Source: Dipteris shenzhenensis (Eukaryota; Polypodiophyta; Polypodiopsida; Gleicheniales). From it: a DNA stretch of 64,000 nt. Below, piece after piece: positions 53,145 through 63,586 of this stretch. A program made the translations under genes and the position numbers. Positions within the stretch are counted from its first letter, which is position 1, and every line of letters begins with the position of its first letter. A model generated the notes under the pieces. That model did not search any database. It saw only the letters and a program-made list of their open reading frames with translations, and was not told where the DNA came from. The stretch is taken from assembly GCA_047967505.1 (NCBI GenBank), contig CM106541.1; one strand, 5' to 3'.

Positions 53145-53754
53145 GAAATATTTCACAAAGTATGATCATAGTAGCACTATTGAGAATGCAATGTAGAGTT
53201 TACTAGTCATGTTTGAGAATATCCATGTGTATTCTATTACATTTGTTCCTTCATACCAAGTATCGTCATGAGCTTGGGTTCAATGATGGAACTAGGAACA
53301 AGACTATGCATCTTAGCACATTCTCAATGTGCTTTAGCATTTTCTATAGGCAATGTTGGGAGTTTGTTGAGATTAGTATAATGGATGGCCTTTGTTGGCT
53401 TCAAACTTCTCAATCTCCTTCATTGAAAAGTGTAGAGAAGTGTTATTTTTTAGAGTGAAACTGGATTTGGTGGTATTTTCGCATTATCTATAATTCCTAG
53501 AAAGTGGATTCCATTGCAAGGGCATAGAATGGGATTAGAACGTGGCAATTGCATCCCCATGCTAATTCCATCTTGTATTATACCAATGTGCCAAGGTGCA
53601 TAGTCTTGTTCCTAGTTCCATCATTGAACCCAAATGCATGATGACACTTGGTATTACATTACAAATATAATAGAATACACATGGCTATTCTGATACACAA
53701 CTAGTCCACTCTACATTGCTCTCTCAATTATGATAATACTTGGTGAAATATTTG
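53145..53754. mobile_element. Fold-back element with ~175-bp inverted arms
   Basis: Left arm about 53,145-53,322 and right arm about 53,587-53,754 are inverse copies. Examples: AAATATTTCAC.AAGTAT at the outer left and its inverse at the outer right, GCAATGTAGAGT, GCCATGTGTATTCTAT, GGTTCAATGATGGAACTAGG then AACAAGACTATGCA. The central 264 bases belong to the dispersed family also seen at 51.7 and 54.0 kb. Arms differ at perhaps one base in eight. No target duplication identified. MULE-like long-TIR or fold-back origin is possible. Confidence 0.8.
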
Positions 53755-55841
53755 GGAGCATCGTGCATCATCAACTCTTTTGTCTCTTTCTTTATCTAAG
53801 ATTCATTTTTCTAAGTAGATGTTTCTTTTACTTGGAAAGTAACCTACCCTAATGGCTTTTTCCTTTTCCCCCCCCTCTTCCCCTTCGGTTGCCTTGTCCC
53901 TTGATCTTTAGCAACATATGTGCACTTGCAATTGATGAATCCTCTTCACATCTCAATGTTCTTGAGCATCTACTATAGATAATGTTGGGAGTTGTTTAAG
54001 ATTTATAGTGTCGATAGCCTTTTTGGTTTTAATCTTCTTAGTCTCCTTCAATGTGAAACACTACACAACCTTATTAGCAACAATTAAACCCAATGAACCA
54101 CACATAACCTCCATCTATTATCTCCTTGGACATACTCAAGTTAAAAAAACTCTACGTCCTCTAGAACGTTCTCCAAATAAAAAACTTGAGAAACCTTAAA
54201 ATTCCTTCCCATGTACTGGTCATCACCTTGATGCATCCTGCTTCTCTTCCTTTTGCCTTTAAGGACCCTAGATTGAAATAAAACCTTGTCAATGGTGAAA
54301 GGGCTAAAGAAGATGATTCTAAGATGAGCAATATATGAGAAATGGAAGCAATGAATAATAATTGTATCAAAGTTACATTGTCACCGTCAACTTTATAACT
54401 TAGCATACATGTGGTCTTCATAAATCACATTTCATACATTATGCTGGATCCATGGTCTTACAAGTCACAATTACTCTTGTCTACAGCTCAAGGAGTGCTA
54501 CAACTGCCATTATTTAGGAGCTAAACATTCATCTTGCAAAACCACCATAGTTTCCATGACCATTGTCAAAAGGACATGAGATTTAAGCCATAGATAAGAC
54601 CCGATAAGAACCCAAGCAAAGTCTTATGGTTTGCAAGAACCCCACGCAAAGTCTTATGATTGACAAATTGAGCCTCCATTATGTGGCACAAGGCATGCCA
54701 CAACATTCCATTGTGTGTGCATTTGTAGTTTTAAAAGTTCAACTTAGCCCAAGCCTAGTCAAGTGTCAGAATGGTATTAAACTCCTAAAGCACTCAAGGT
54801 TAGAGAAAATTTAAGGACTTGAGCCAAACTATAAGGACTTTTTACAGGAAACTTACCATAATTTTGAGTTTCGCATTCTTAAAAAAGAAACAAAATAATG
54901 GATACAGAACATGGATGAGAAACAATGGAATAAGCAAAAATAACAAAATTTGGTCGTTGGCCCCTTATTGGATTTTCTTCAAGTAGAGGTGATGTAACCT
55001 TCAAACCCACCTAGGAGTTGTGCAAACATAGATTCTTACATGTTAAAAATAATATAATTGTTTGTGGAAGGGCTTGTTGGTAGTCTGATAACAAGCACAT
55101 GCTAGATTTTAGAATAAGCATAAACAAAACAAGAAAGGGGAATGACTCAATATGATGTACCAAGGTATGGAAACCATGTTTTCATTTAATCCTAGCGATG
55201 CAACTTGTCAATTAGAAAGTCTTCGACCAACTTGGCTTTGCCCTTTCTGTTAATAGATTCAACACGCAACTTCTTGTGAAAACTATAAGCAACATAAGAA
55301 ATATCACATCTCCCCAACACAACTTCTTAAATTACCACCCAACCTCAAATACACTAAAAGATTACTTTTCCAAAGTATACAGCATCAAGAAAACACAAAC
55401 TACAATGCCCTGATGAAGAATGGAATCGAAAGGTACACATAATGAAAACACACTCAAGCAAAATCAAATGTGAACTCACTCAATGGCATCAAAAACTCAT
55501 ACTATGATATAACATGTGGATACAGAAATTAACAGCAAATTGATGGTAAAATATAAATTTAATAGCAGCTTCTGTCAGAATCCCATATGAGAGCAACAAG
55601 GCTTGTTCCAAGGGAGATTTATGGGGAGTTGAATGCCCAAATATAGGCTGGTATGCATCCTTGTTTGGACTGGCTTCATGTTCAAGTTTTTTTTTTTTGT
55701 CCACGTGGGACTTTTGGAAGGCTTCAAAGGGCGATGCACCAGGCCCGTGCACCATGACCAGCTGGACATGTCAGCTTCCATGGAGGAGCAGATTCAGTCC
55801 CAGATCTAGGTTGCTTTTGAGCCTACAGAGGGCTGAAGGGC
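53755..55841. other. No gene recognised
   Basis: 53,935-54,065 repeats 53,320-53,430 in diverged form (ATAATGTTGGGAGTTG.TT.AG, CTTCTTAGTCTCCTTCA). The rest is AT-rich with no supported frame. A T12 run at 55,688-55,699 could be the tail of a minus-strand retroposon, but nothing else supports that. Confidence 0.5.
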
Positions 55842-56555
55842 TTGGAGTGACCCAACTCAGGTTGGCCATCAGGCTGACCTGGTCAGTTGTGTGATGCAGG
55901 GGTCAGCCCGTTGTCTGGGTCTGCCAGATCTGGCGCAATCAGCCATTAGGGCTGACTAGCCCGCCAGTCTGTAGGGCAGCCTTCCTCATCCATAAAAGGA
56001 GCACTTGGCCTATTTCTACCTCCACTTCCATTGAATTCTCCTTGAGGCATGGGGAAGGAGCGATGTAGTAGCAAAGATAGACAGTTAGTCTTCCTAGTTT
56101 TGCAGCCACCTTGTAGGTAGTGCAGCACTGTATCATACAGTGAACTCAGCCGCGTGAATTAACAAAGTTAACTCCACTTGTCCCTCTAGAGCCAGCCCTT
56201 GGAGTGACCCAACTCAGGTTGGCCATCAGGCTGACCTGGTCAGTTGTGTGATGCAGGGGTCAGCCCGTTGTCTGGGTCTGCCAGATCTGGCGCAATCAGT
56301 CATTAGGGCTGACTAGCCCGCCAGTCTGTAGGGCAGCCTTCCTCATCCATAAAAGGAGCACTTGGCCCATTTCTACCTCCACTTCCATTGAATCCTCCTT
56401 GAGGCACGAGGAAGGAGCGAAGTAGTAGCAGAGATAGACAGTTAGTCTTCCTAGTTTTGCAGCCACCTTGTAGGTAGTGCAGCACTGTATCATACAGTGA
56501 ACTCATCCGCGTGAATTAACAAAGTTAACTCCACTTGTCCCTCTAGAGCCAGCCC
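55842..56555 (+). repeat. Two 357-bp tandem direct repeats with promoter-like features
   Basis: Unit 1 is 55,842-56,198 and unit 2 is 56,199-56,555, with no spacer and fewer than ten differences by eye. Each has a TATA-like CCATAAAAGGAGC (about 55,993 and 56,350) and ends CCTCTAGAGCCAGCCC. The downstream sequence runs through CT-rich and CTCAGCCTC repeats to the frame at 57,107. Could be duplicated LTR/promoter sequence or LINE 5' monomers. Assignment to the frame is inference. Confidence 0.9.
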
Positions 56556-56644
56556 TTGTTCACCTGGAGAGAGGTGCTGAAAGTTTGCTTTCCTGCAGAG
56601 TCTGTACAGCCATCTAGGGGCTGTTCTAGCTTCATGTGAAGCAG

Positions 56645-56680
<36 letters not shown>

Positions 56681-56796
56681 CAGCCTCCTCGTCGCTCAGC
56701 CTCCTCGTCGCTTGCACTCAGCCTCTCCGCTGCTCAGCCTCCCTCACCCGCTCAGCCTCTCCGCCTCAAGCCCCCTCCTCACCGCTAAGCCTCTCC

Positions 56797-56833
<37 letters not shown>

Positions 56834-57106
56834 CGTAACCCCGCCATACAGCTTGCCATAACCCCTCCATACAGCCCGTCGTACAGCTCCATAAACCCTC
56901 TGCACAGCTCATCGTACACTCTCCGTACAGCCCCAAAACCCCTTGTACAGTTCTCCTTACCCTTTCCGTACATCCTGTACCAGTCCTCGTACCTGCCCGT
57001 ACTTTCTTGCAGCAAGCTCCTAGGGTTTCTAACCTCGAGTTGGGCTAAACCCCCAGCCCAACTTGGGGGTTAGGTTCAGCTAGGGAGTTCTAAAGAAAAA
57101 GCCAAT
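56556..57106 (+). other. GC/CT-rich leader-like sequence
   Basis: Contains CT arrays (about 56,650-56,676 and 56,801-56,832), six or more degenerate CTCAGCCTCC units (56,680-56,790), and a series of CGTACAGC/CGTACAGY phrases at 56,850-56,990. A small inverted repeat, TTGGGCTAAACCCCCAGCCCAA, interrupted, lies just before the frame. No gene; probably an untranslated leader. Confidence 0.55.
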
Positions 57107-57871
57107 ATGGAATGGCCTACCCTCTCCTCCAAATCCCCCTCAACTCCATCAACCTCAACTATCAAGACTCGGTACTCTACAATTGCAGCCATGACACCCT
57201 CTCCATATGCATGCAATTATGAGCAAGAAGTTCGACTTCAAGTTCTAGAGGGACCTGGCAAGCAGGCAGTAATTGCTGAGCTTGTGGACTCATGTAAAAA
57301 TTCTCCTCCTACTCCTCAACTAGTCTCTACAGTCAAAGATATGGTCCATACCGAAGTACAATCAATCAAGAAAGAAGTGATTGAGGAGTTTGACACAAAG
57401 GCAAACAAGATTGATATCCAAGAAGAGATCAGAGAACACAAAGCCAAACGTGATAATACATTGAAGATTAGAGTGGGGGGGCTCCCTGAAGGATGGTTCA
57501 AAGATGATGACTCTTTCAATGAGACTTTAGCACATGTCAAAGCAGCCATGCCTAATATTGAATGGAAGGTTGATGATGATGATGATGATGATGATGACGA
57601 CGGGGCAACTAATATCCGGCACTCCAAAGGACATGCTATTCTTACACTTAAGTCGCGAGATTTACAGATCAAGCTTCTTCGACAATCTTACAAGTTGAAA
57701 GGGACCAAGATATGGATAGTTGAGGAACTTACACGAGCTCAATTGAAGAACAAGGCAACGGAATTAGCTAAAGTCAGGGCTGCTAGGAAGGATGGAAAAT
57801 GGGCAGTTTATCGTGAAGGCATAGCACTAATCAAAGGGTTTAAATCCAAACCAAAAGACTCTCAGTCTTAA
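57107..57871 (+). CDS. LINE-1 ORF1-like RNA-binding protein, 254 codons
   Basis: The only long intact frame in the window that looks like a real protein. Residues 1-60 are Ser/Thr/Pro-rich. About 70-115 is charged and predicted coiled coil (VKDMVHTEVQSIKKEVIEEF). About 119-195 is RRM-like: TLKIRVGGLPEGW (RNP2 position) and GHAILTLKSRDLQIKLLRQS (RNP1 position), with an Asp10 insert at about 155-165 encoded by a GAT repeat. About 196-250 resembles the ORF1p C-terminal domain (IWIVEELTRAQLKNKATELA ... ARKDGKWAVYREGIALIKGF). This order matches non-LTR element ORF1 proteins that coat element RNA. No ORF2 follows; a copia fragment begins about 55 bases later. Start chosen as the first Met. A chimaeric LTR-element gag is the alternative. 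Confidence 0.65.
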   Translation: MEWPTLSSKSPSTPSTSTIKTRYSTIAAMTPSPYACNYEQEVRLQVLEGPGKQAVIAELVDSCKNSPPTPQLVSTVKDMVHTEVQSIKKEVIEEFDTKANKIDIQEEIREHKAKRDNTLKIRVGGLPEGWFKDDDSFNETLAHVKAAMPNIEWKVDDDDDDDDDDGATNIRHSKGHAILTLKSRDLQIKLLRQSYKLKGTKIWIVEELTRAQLKNKATELAKVRAARKDGKWAVYREGIALIKGFKSKPKDSQS

Positions 57872-57924
57872 ACTGATGTATGGCTGATTACTTTTTCAGA
57901 CTATGATGTAAGTGTGGCAACCTT

Positions 57925-58640
57925 TTACATTTCATCATGCATCTAGCCATCTCCATCAAAGACCTATTCTTCCTCCCAGCAACACCATTTTTGCTATGGG
58001 CTGTACAATAATTCATAATCCTTCAAGAACTGTTTGAAGCCATTTGACATTTATTCCTCCCCTTTGTCTGTTCTCAAAGTCTACACTTTGCACCCATACT
58101 CATTCTCAGCCATAGCAACAAACTACTTGAAGCATTAAAGACATCGGATTTCCTTTCCAAGGATATACCTATGAAGAGCTGGAAAAATCATTTGTGAAGG
58201 TAACCAAATATAGATGCCGTCCAAAAGATGGTGTCCTCAAAGGACCACACACATCAATGTGTATGAGCTGCAATCCTCTCAGCTCTAAGAGATCCATGTC
58301 TAGGAAAGACTTCCTATGCATTTCTCCCAATATGCACCCTTCATAGACATGTCTAAGAGGGAGTCTCCAAAGAAGGCATATCATGTACCATCCCATGTCT
58401 CTGAAACAACTAGAAACTGCCATAGTTCACATGGGCAAATCTTGCATGCCATAATTTTGCATTTTTCATTTCTACAGCCATTATTGCCACAGATGAATTA
58501 GACAGATTGCAGTCATTTTTGTCCAACTGGGACTTAAACCTTGATTCAAAATACTTCTAGTGACTATGTGATGGTCTTTTCTCTATCCCTCACAATGCAC
58601 TTACCATCTTCAAAAATAACAGCCAACCCTTTTTTCCCAA
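57925..58640 (-). pseudogene. Ty1/copia GAG-pre-integrase and integrase fragment
   Basis: Minus strand from high to low coordinates: GKKGLAVIFEDGKCIVRD (end of the protease region), KLWHARFAHVNYGS and CILGEMHRKSF (GAG-pre-integrase), LQLIHIDVCGPL (first catalytic Asp of integrase), LYLVTFTNDFSS, and in shifted frames TLRTDKGEE (second Asp), NGVAGRKNRSLMEMARCMMK (region of the catalytic Glu, here G instead of E in the usual VAERKN). Stops at several points. Reverse transcriptase is missing. The fragment faces the ORF at 57,107. Confidence 0.85.
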
Positions 58641-58894
58641 AAGAGGACACAAAAAGTAATTCTTAGTTCTCCATGAGATGTCTGGTGGATGTAAGCACCT
58701 CACACAGCAAAGCTGACTCTCAAAACAAAACAAAACAAAACAGGACATCTGGAGGATATATTGGCTTCAAAGAAATGAGAACCTTCTAGTTAATATTATG
58801 TTATGTTCTTAAGATTTGAGATCCCTATGAAAGGATTCTCATTAAACAATTAGCTATAGACATCTCAGACACCCCCCAAATTGGCAACTAGAAG
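58641..58894. other. Flank of the copia fragment
   Basis: A CAAAA pentamer run lies at about 58,717-58,741. GGATATATTGGCTTCAAAGA at 58,755 recurs in altered form just beyond the gag-only element (63,590 and 63,675), so the insertion split a locally repeated target. Confidence 0.55.
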
Positions 58895-58899
58895 GTTCT

Positions 58900-59452
58900 T
58901 GTGAAGAACCAGCCTTCTCAAGAATGCAAATGTGTGCAATGCATGCAGAATTTGAATGCCGAAAAGCGCCCTCGTGAGAGTACTTGTTTCTATTTTCGAC
59001 CTACATGCAAGGTGTGTGTGAGATGGTGGATGAATGCAAAGTGAATGAAGAATGCTACGTGAGGTTCACAATGAAAGGGTGATACCCTTTCATTAATGTC
59101 CCTTGAGATCACTCAAGTTCCATCTTCCCATTTACACCTACCCTTAGCCTATGACCCATGCATTTACCATTCAATGCACCTTAATGCACCCTTCCCTTCC
59201 TATTGCCCCTAGGACCTAGACACGTGTGTGCACATTTTTATTAATAGAATAAGTATCACATGTCCAAATTCAATGCCGTCTGAAGCAGTGGCTCCAGCTT
59301 GACTAGTCCTATCTACTTAGATGATCCACCGCCATAACAAATCGGTCGGTGTCCATCATAAATACATATACATGTTACACCATTGGCGTATAATATATAA
59401 TAATGTTTTAATGTCTACTAATCACAGATTAGTGATTTCTCTTGTCATGACA
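58900..59452 (-). repeat. 3' LTR of the gag-only element (553 bp)
   Basis: Minus strand TGTCATGACAAG...GGTTCTTCACA. Relative to the 5' LTR it lacks about 20 bases (ATTGGCCCTCCAATGGGG region) and has about 80 extra bases (59,272-59,352). It includes the palindrome CTAATCACAGATTAG. Confidence 0.95.
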
Positions 59453-59463
59453 CTCCCTCCTGG
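59453..59463 (-). promoter_or_regulatory. Polypurine tract
   Basis: Minus strand CCAGGAGGGAG directly before the 3' LTR start TGTCATG. Confidence 0.85.
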
Positions 59464-60101
59464 TTGAATGGGAAGAAGTCCTCTTCTCGATCCTCTCTTG
59501 TCTCTTTCTCTTGTGTACGCTTCTCTTTTACTTCTGCATTTGCATCTCCTCTTCATAATCTTCTCTTGGTAGTACACTATCTCTTCTGAATCAGAACTTA
59601 AATCCCATCTTCAAGTTCTGATTCCTCTTGATGCTGAATATTCAAAATGCAGAAGTACCACTGCAGTGCCTCTTCAATATCTCTTCATACTCAGAATTCT
59701 CTTCTGAATACCAAGCTGCTGAAATCTCTTTATAGTAACCTGCTCAATAAGCTGAAACATATTCTCAACAAACTGGTCAATATTCAAAAGATGTTCTCTC
59801 ACCCAAATGTGTTATTGAACTAGGTAGACCTTGGCTATAGTTGATATTGCGATGAAGAACTACTTAGTCTATAGAAACTACAGACCTTCAATCTCTTTTT
59901 CTTTTTAACTCTTCTATTTCAGCTCTACTCCTCCTATCAAACGCTCTATACAGATTTTTCTCCGACTATACTCTATAATGAATATGCCTACTCTCTATTC
60001 AGTTCACACATCCATACACCAGTGTTGGCTAAATGGATAGCATTTACTCTTGGTTCTATGTTCACCGTAGAGTCTTGGGATGAGAAGGTAGAAGCCTCAC
60101 C
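59464..60101 (-). other. Element interior after gag, pol absent
   Basis: About 640 bases between the gag stop and the polypurine tract, T/C-rich on the plus strand (CTCTTCTGAAT, CTCTTCAATATCTC phrases). Right after the gag stop the same frame stays open for about 30 codons (EGEASTFSSQDSTVNIEPRV), so the TAG at 60,102 may also be a mutated CAG. No protease motif is found. Confidence 0.6.
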
Positions 60102-61289
60102 CTCCTACTTGGATGCTTCGCCTTTCCCTTTTACAGAATTTGTTTTGGCAATTTTGACTAATAGAGTAGGACATTTATGCCATGGATGCCCTGGCTTATG
60201 TTTCTTACATCCGAAACATTTACCCTCCTTAATTAGCTTTTTCTTCTCATCATCAGTCATGGAAGGAAATGGTATCCATCCAGGACGTGATTGGCTATTA
60301 ACATTTTGTACAATAGCTTTCTCCTTTCCTTTGTTGAAGGGTTTACGAGGATTCAATTTCCTCTCAGCAATCTCAGCCAATTTAGTGAGGTCTTTCAAGG
60401 TGATTGTGTTGAACATTTCAACCTCATACCTCACTTTCGGGGTTAGGGCTGCTAAGTACTTCTTCCTTCTATCATCCTCGCTCTTCTCAAGTAACTCTAA
60501 AGAGAGTTTCCGGAACCTAGCTGTAAATTCAGTGTTACTCTCGTTATCGAATTGCCTAAACCTTTCCCAGCGGAAAGTCAATTCTTCTTCATGCCTTGAA
60601 GGCATGAAAGTGGCCTTAAGCTGCTCTACAAATTTGGACCATTGAAGAATAATCTCTTTTGCCGTTTGTGATAAGGACCACTACATCAAAGCATCCTTCT
60701 GTAGATGTAGTGTGGCAAGAGCAAGCTTCTCGTGGTCGGTCTTATCTTGGTGGGCAAAATATAGCTCAAAATGGCAAATCCAATTGAGGATTTTATCCGC
60801 CTCTCTTGCTCCATCATACTTTGGGAATTCTATTCTCTCTCGAGGTTGAAATTTAGCTCTTTTTGAGGGGGTACTTAAATCATCATCCCCAAAATTCAGC
60901 ACTCTCTTAGTCCCTAATTTTGTCATAATGGACTGTTCAATCATATGGCTAAGCTGAGAAACCAACTTATCAACGGGAGACTCCTCTCTCCCTCTTGCAC
61001 TTGGATTATAATCCATGTGTACGAGGTTTTGAGTTAAAGGCGTAAACTCAACGCCTTGCTCTTGGATGAACTCGTTTCCCCCTTCATTTGTGAAGGAAAA
61101 CTCCCTATCAAGAGATTCCTGAAGGAGAGATGAAGGTAATTCTATACGTGGGTTATCATACTCAATATGTGTAAAACTCTCATCTACATCATCCTCTTCA
61201 AGGGGAGGTGATGGTGTTCTCTCCCTATCTCCTTCTGGTAGTGGAGGAAAAAGGGCAAGTTCATTATTAAATATCCCTTCCCCTTCCAT
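60102..61289 (-). pseudogene. gag: gag of the gag-only element, one internal stop
   Basis: The minus-strand frame starts MEGEGIFNNELALFPPLPEG. An acidic N-terminal third is followed by a capsid part (IEFPKYDGAREADKILNWIC, HFELYFAHQDKTDHEKLALA, WERFRQFDNESNTEFTARFR, AALTPKVRYEVEMF) and a nucleocapsid knuckle CFGCKKHKPGHPWHKC, spacing CX2CX6HX4C. About 395 codons are open except one TAG at 60,681-60,683, where capsid proteins usually have Trp (ALM*WSL), fitting TGG-to-TAG in a CHG context. Otherwise undamaged, so loss of function is recent or the stop may be tolerated by readthrough. Confidence 0.92.
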
Positions 61290-62440
61290 TCTTTCCTTTT
61301 AGTAATACAAGAGAGAAAATGACTTGCTGTAATTTCAGAAAATTGTTTATTTTACAGCAAAAGTCAAGTGTTGTAGAGTTGGTGGTACTTATCCGACTCC
61401 CGCTTCATTTGTGTCGAGAAAACACTTGAAATGACCTCTTCTTCCTTCTCTTTGAAGCTTTTCTTCTTGTATTTCTGCTGTAAACTGGTGCACTCTATCA
61501 CCATAATGTAAATATCCTAAGTCAAAGTACAGTTGACCATTTATTTGATCATAATTAAAGAGTTTTTCCATCTGGGTTAATTATGGTCAAAAGAGTTTTT
61601 CTATTGGTCAAAGAATTGACTACGGTCACAAATATTGATCTCGGTTAGGAAGACTTGGTTTATACCAAGAAGGTTAACTGCGGTTAACCAAGATGTGCCA
61701 ACTTCGGTTGGAGAGACTTGACTATAATTAAGGCGCCTCGACCCTTGGTCAAAGCCCCTTAATCATAATCAAGAGTGTTGACTCCGGTCAACTGGAGAAT
61801 AAATATATTTATATATATATTTGTTATATGTGCACATGTGTTCAATGGGGACACCCACCGTGACTAGAATTAGTCCACAGTGTGTTATTTGCATGCAAAG
61901 CGCTAACAATTAATGGGTGCCTTGGTGGTGCGCTTTAATTAATTGTTGCAGGTACTAGGAAGAGTTATTTTCCTAAGCGCTACGGGAGCCTAACAAGCAT
62001 CTAGGAGGCGGTTCGCGTGAACAAGTGCTTCGAAGACTCCAGAGTTGCCCTTAGTGGCATATAATAGAACTTAGTCTAGATTTTAGACAAGTGGCATGTT
62101 GCCAATTTGAAATGAGCTTAAAGCTCTTATAACATGAATTCACGTTTTGAATTTGTATGCTCAGCTTCCACGCTGAACAGATGTACTCCAATTCTCTATG
62201 ATGAATAAAGACCTTGGGGGGGGTCCAGCCCGACATGTTGTCTTGGGCCCTAGCTGTGTGCAGTGAGAGGGAGAGAGAGGAAGAAAGAGAGCGCTTATGA
62301 GAGTGTTTTTGCAATAAATGATGAGCGTGGGATTACATGCGTAGGATTTCACATTCCGTTTGGGCTGCTTATTTTGAGTGGATTGGAGCTCTAGATACCG
62401 TTATAGGAGGTACTTGATGGGTGGATCACCCCCTTAAAAT
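61290..62440 (-). other. Element leader, upper part
   Basis: A 60-codon minus-strand frame (61,389-61,571) is in the same frame as gag, 99 bases upstream, and may be a lost N-terminal part or an upstream ORF. At 61,585-61,800 the phrase TTGACT.CGGTCAA / GGTTAACC recurs about every 30-40 bases in both orientations. No further domain seen. Confidence 0.5.
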
Positions 62441-63076
62441 CTTGTTCCAATCCGACTTTCCATTGGGGAGAACGCGCGGGGGGGGAGGGGGGGGGCTCTT
62501 TTTCCCACAGTTTAAGGGTTTTAAGGGTCTATTCGCACAGGGGGGGGGAGTCACCCTGTTAGGACACCCCGTTCCTTGTCCAAAGACCCAAAAAATCAGA
62601 GAAAGCCCTTACCTCAGAGATTCTATGATTCAGAGATTGCATTCTAAAAGCCCCTTTCTTCACATGAAAACCAAGAGCCCGATCTTGCATCGCAATTTGC
62701 TGCCACCCTTCTGTCGGATTTCAGGCTGTGCTTCCCCTTGCGTTGCTGGTTAAGGCGTTGCCTTGTCGTGCGTCGTCTTCAGAGCGTGGTGTTTCTTCCA
62801 TCCGTTGGTCTCTCCCGTACGTGCTCACGCCTTCTCTCACACGGCCTGCTTGCACATGGCTTGTCAGTACAAGCCCTTCTTCTACGCTGCGCTTCCAGCC
62901 CGCGACTTTGTTTCGCATGCCCCTCCGCTCGCGCACAGCCTTTGCGCGTGGCACTCCACACTTCTTGTGCCTTCCGCGCAGCCTTCCCTCCGTGGCTCTC
63001 TTCCGCACGACCTTTTCGTGCCCTCACACCCTCTATCCCGCGCACTCTCTTGCTGTCTCGGTGGTGGATCGTCAAT
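62441..63076 (-). other. GC- and CpG-rich leader with G-runs
   Basis: Between the primer site and the leader. Plus strand has GGGGGGGGAGGGGGGGGG (about 62,477-62,495) and another G9 run (about 62,540-62,548), able to form G-quadruplexes on the strand complementary to the element RNA. 62,700-63,060 is CpG-rich, with overlapping Arg- or Ala-rich frames on both strands that I take as compositional. Confidence 0.55.
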
Positions 63077-63088
63077 GCTCTGATACCA
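63077..63088 (-). promoter_or_regulatory. Primer-binding site for initiator tRNA-Met
   Basis: Minus strand TGGTATCAGAGC, two bases after the 5' LTR end, identical to the site in the copia-type element at 45,712. Confidence 0.95.
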
Positions 63089-63090
63089 AA

Positions 63091-63581
63091 TGTGAAGAAC
63101 CAGCCTTCTCAAGAATGCAAATGTGTGCAATGCATGCAGAATTTGAATGCCGATTGGCCCTCCAATGGGGAAGAGCGCCCTCGTGAGAGTACTTCTTTCT
63201 ATTTTCGACCTACATGCAAGGTGTGTGTGAGATGGCGGATGAATGCAAAGTGAATGAAGAATGCTACGTGAGGTTCACAATGAAAGGGTGATACCCTTTC
63301 ATTAATGTCCCTTGAGATCACTCAAGTTCCATCTTCCCATTTACACCTACCCTCAGCCTATGACCCATGCATCTACCATTCAATGCACCTTAATGCACCC
63401 TTCCCTTCCTATTGCCCCTAGGTCCTAGACACGTGTGTGCACATTTTTATTTATAGAATAAGTATCACATGTCCAAATTCAATATCATAAATACATATAC
63501 ATGTTACACCATTGGCATATAATATATAATAATGTTTTAATGTCTACTAATCACAGATTAGTGATTTCTCTTGTCATGACA
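63091..63581 (-). repeat. 5' LTR of the gag-only element (491 bp)
   Basis: Minus strand TGTCATGACAAG...GGTTCTTCACA. Target duplication GTTCT follows at 63,582-63,586. Confidence 0.95.
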
Positions 63582-63586
63582 GTTCT

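Larger units (their letters stand above)
58900..63581 (-). mobile_element. Complete non-autonomous LTR element carrying gag only (TR-GAG-like)
   Basis: Target duplication GTTCT at 58,895-58,899 and 63,582-63,586. On the plus strand both LTRs begin TGTGAAGAACC and end CTTGTCATGACA. The primer site (63,077-63,088) and polypurine tract (59,453-59,463) show that the element runs on the minus strand. The 3.6-kb interior holds a gypsy-type gag and a long GC-rich leader, but no protease, RT, RNase H or integrase. The two LTRs differ by about eight substitutions plus two indels by eye, younger than the Tat-type element. Terminal-repeat retrotransposons with a GAG domain (TR-GAG) are a described plant class that fits. 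Confidence 0.95.

Noticed and set aside
60022-60645. 207-codon plus-strand frame
   Set aside because: Shadow opposite the gag frame, whose capsid and zinc-knuckle motifs are clear on the minus strand.
62721-63253. Overlapping 80-171 codon frames on both strands
   Set aside because: Low stop density from high GC; they cross the primer site and LTR boundary of the gag-only element, so cannot be real genes.
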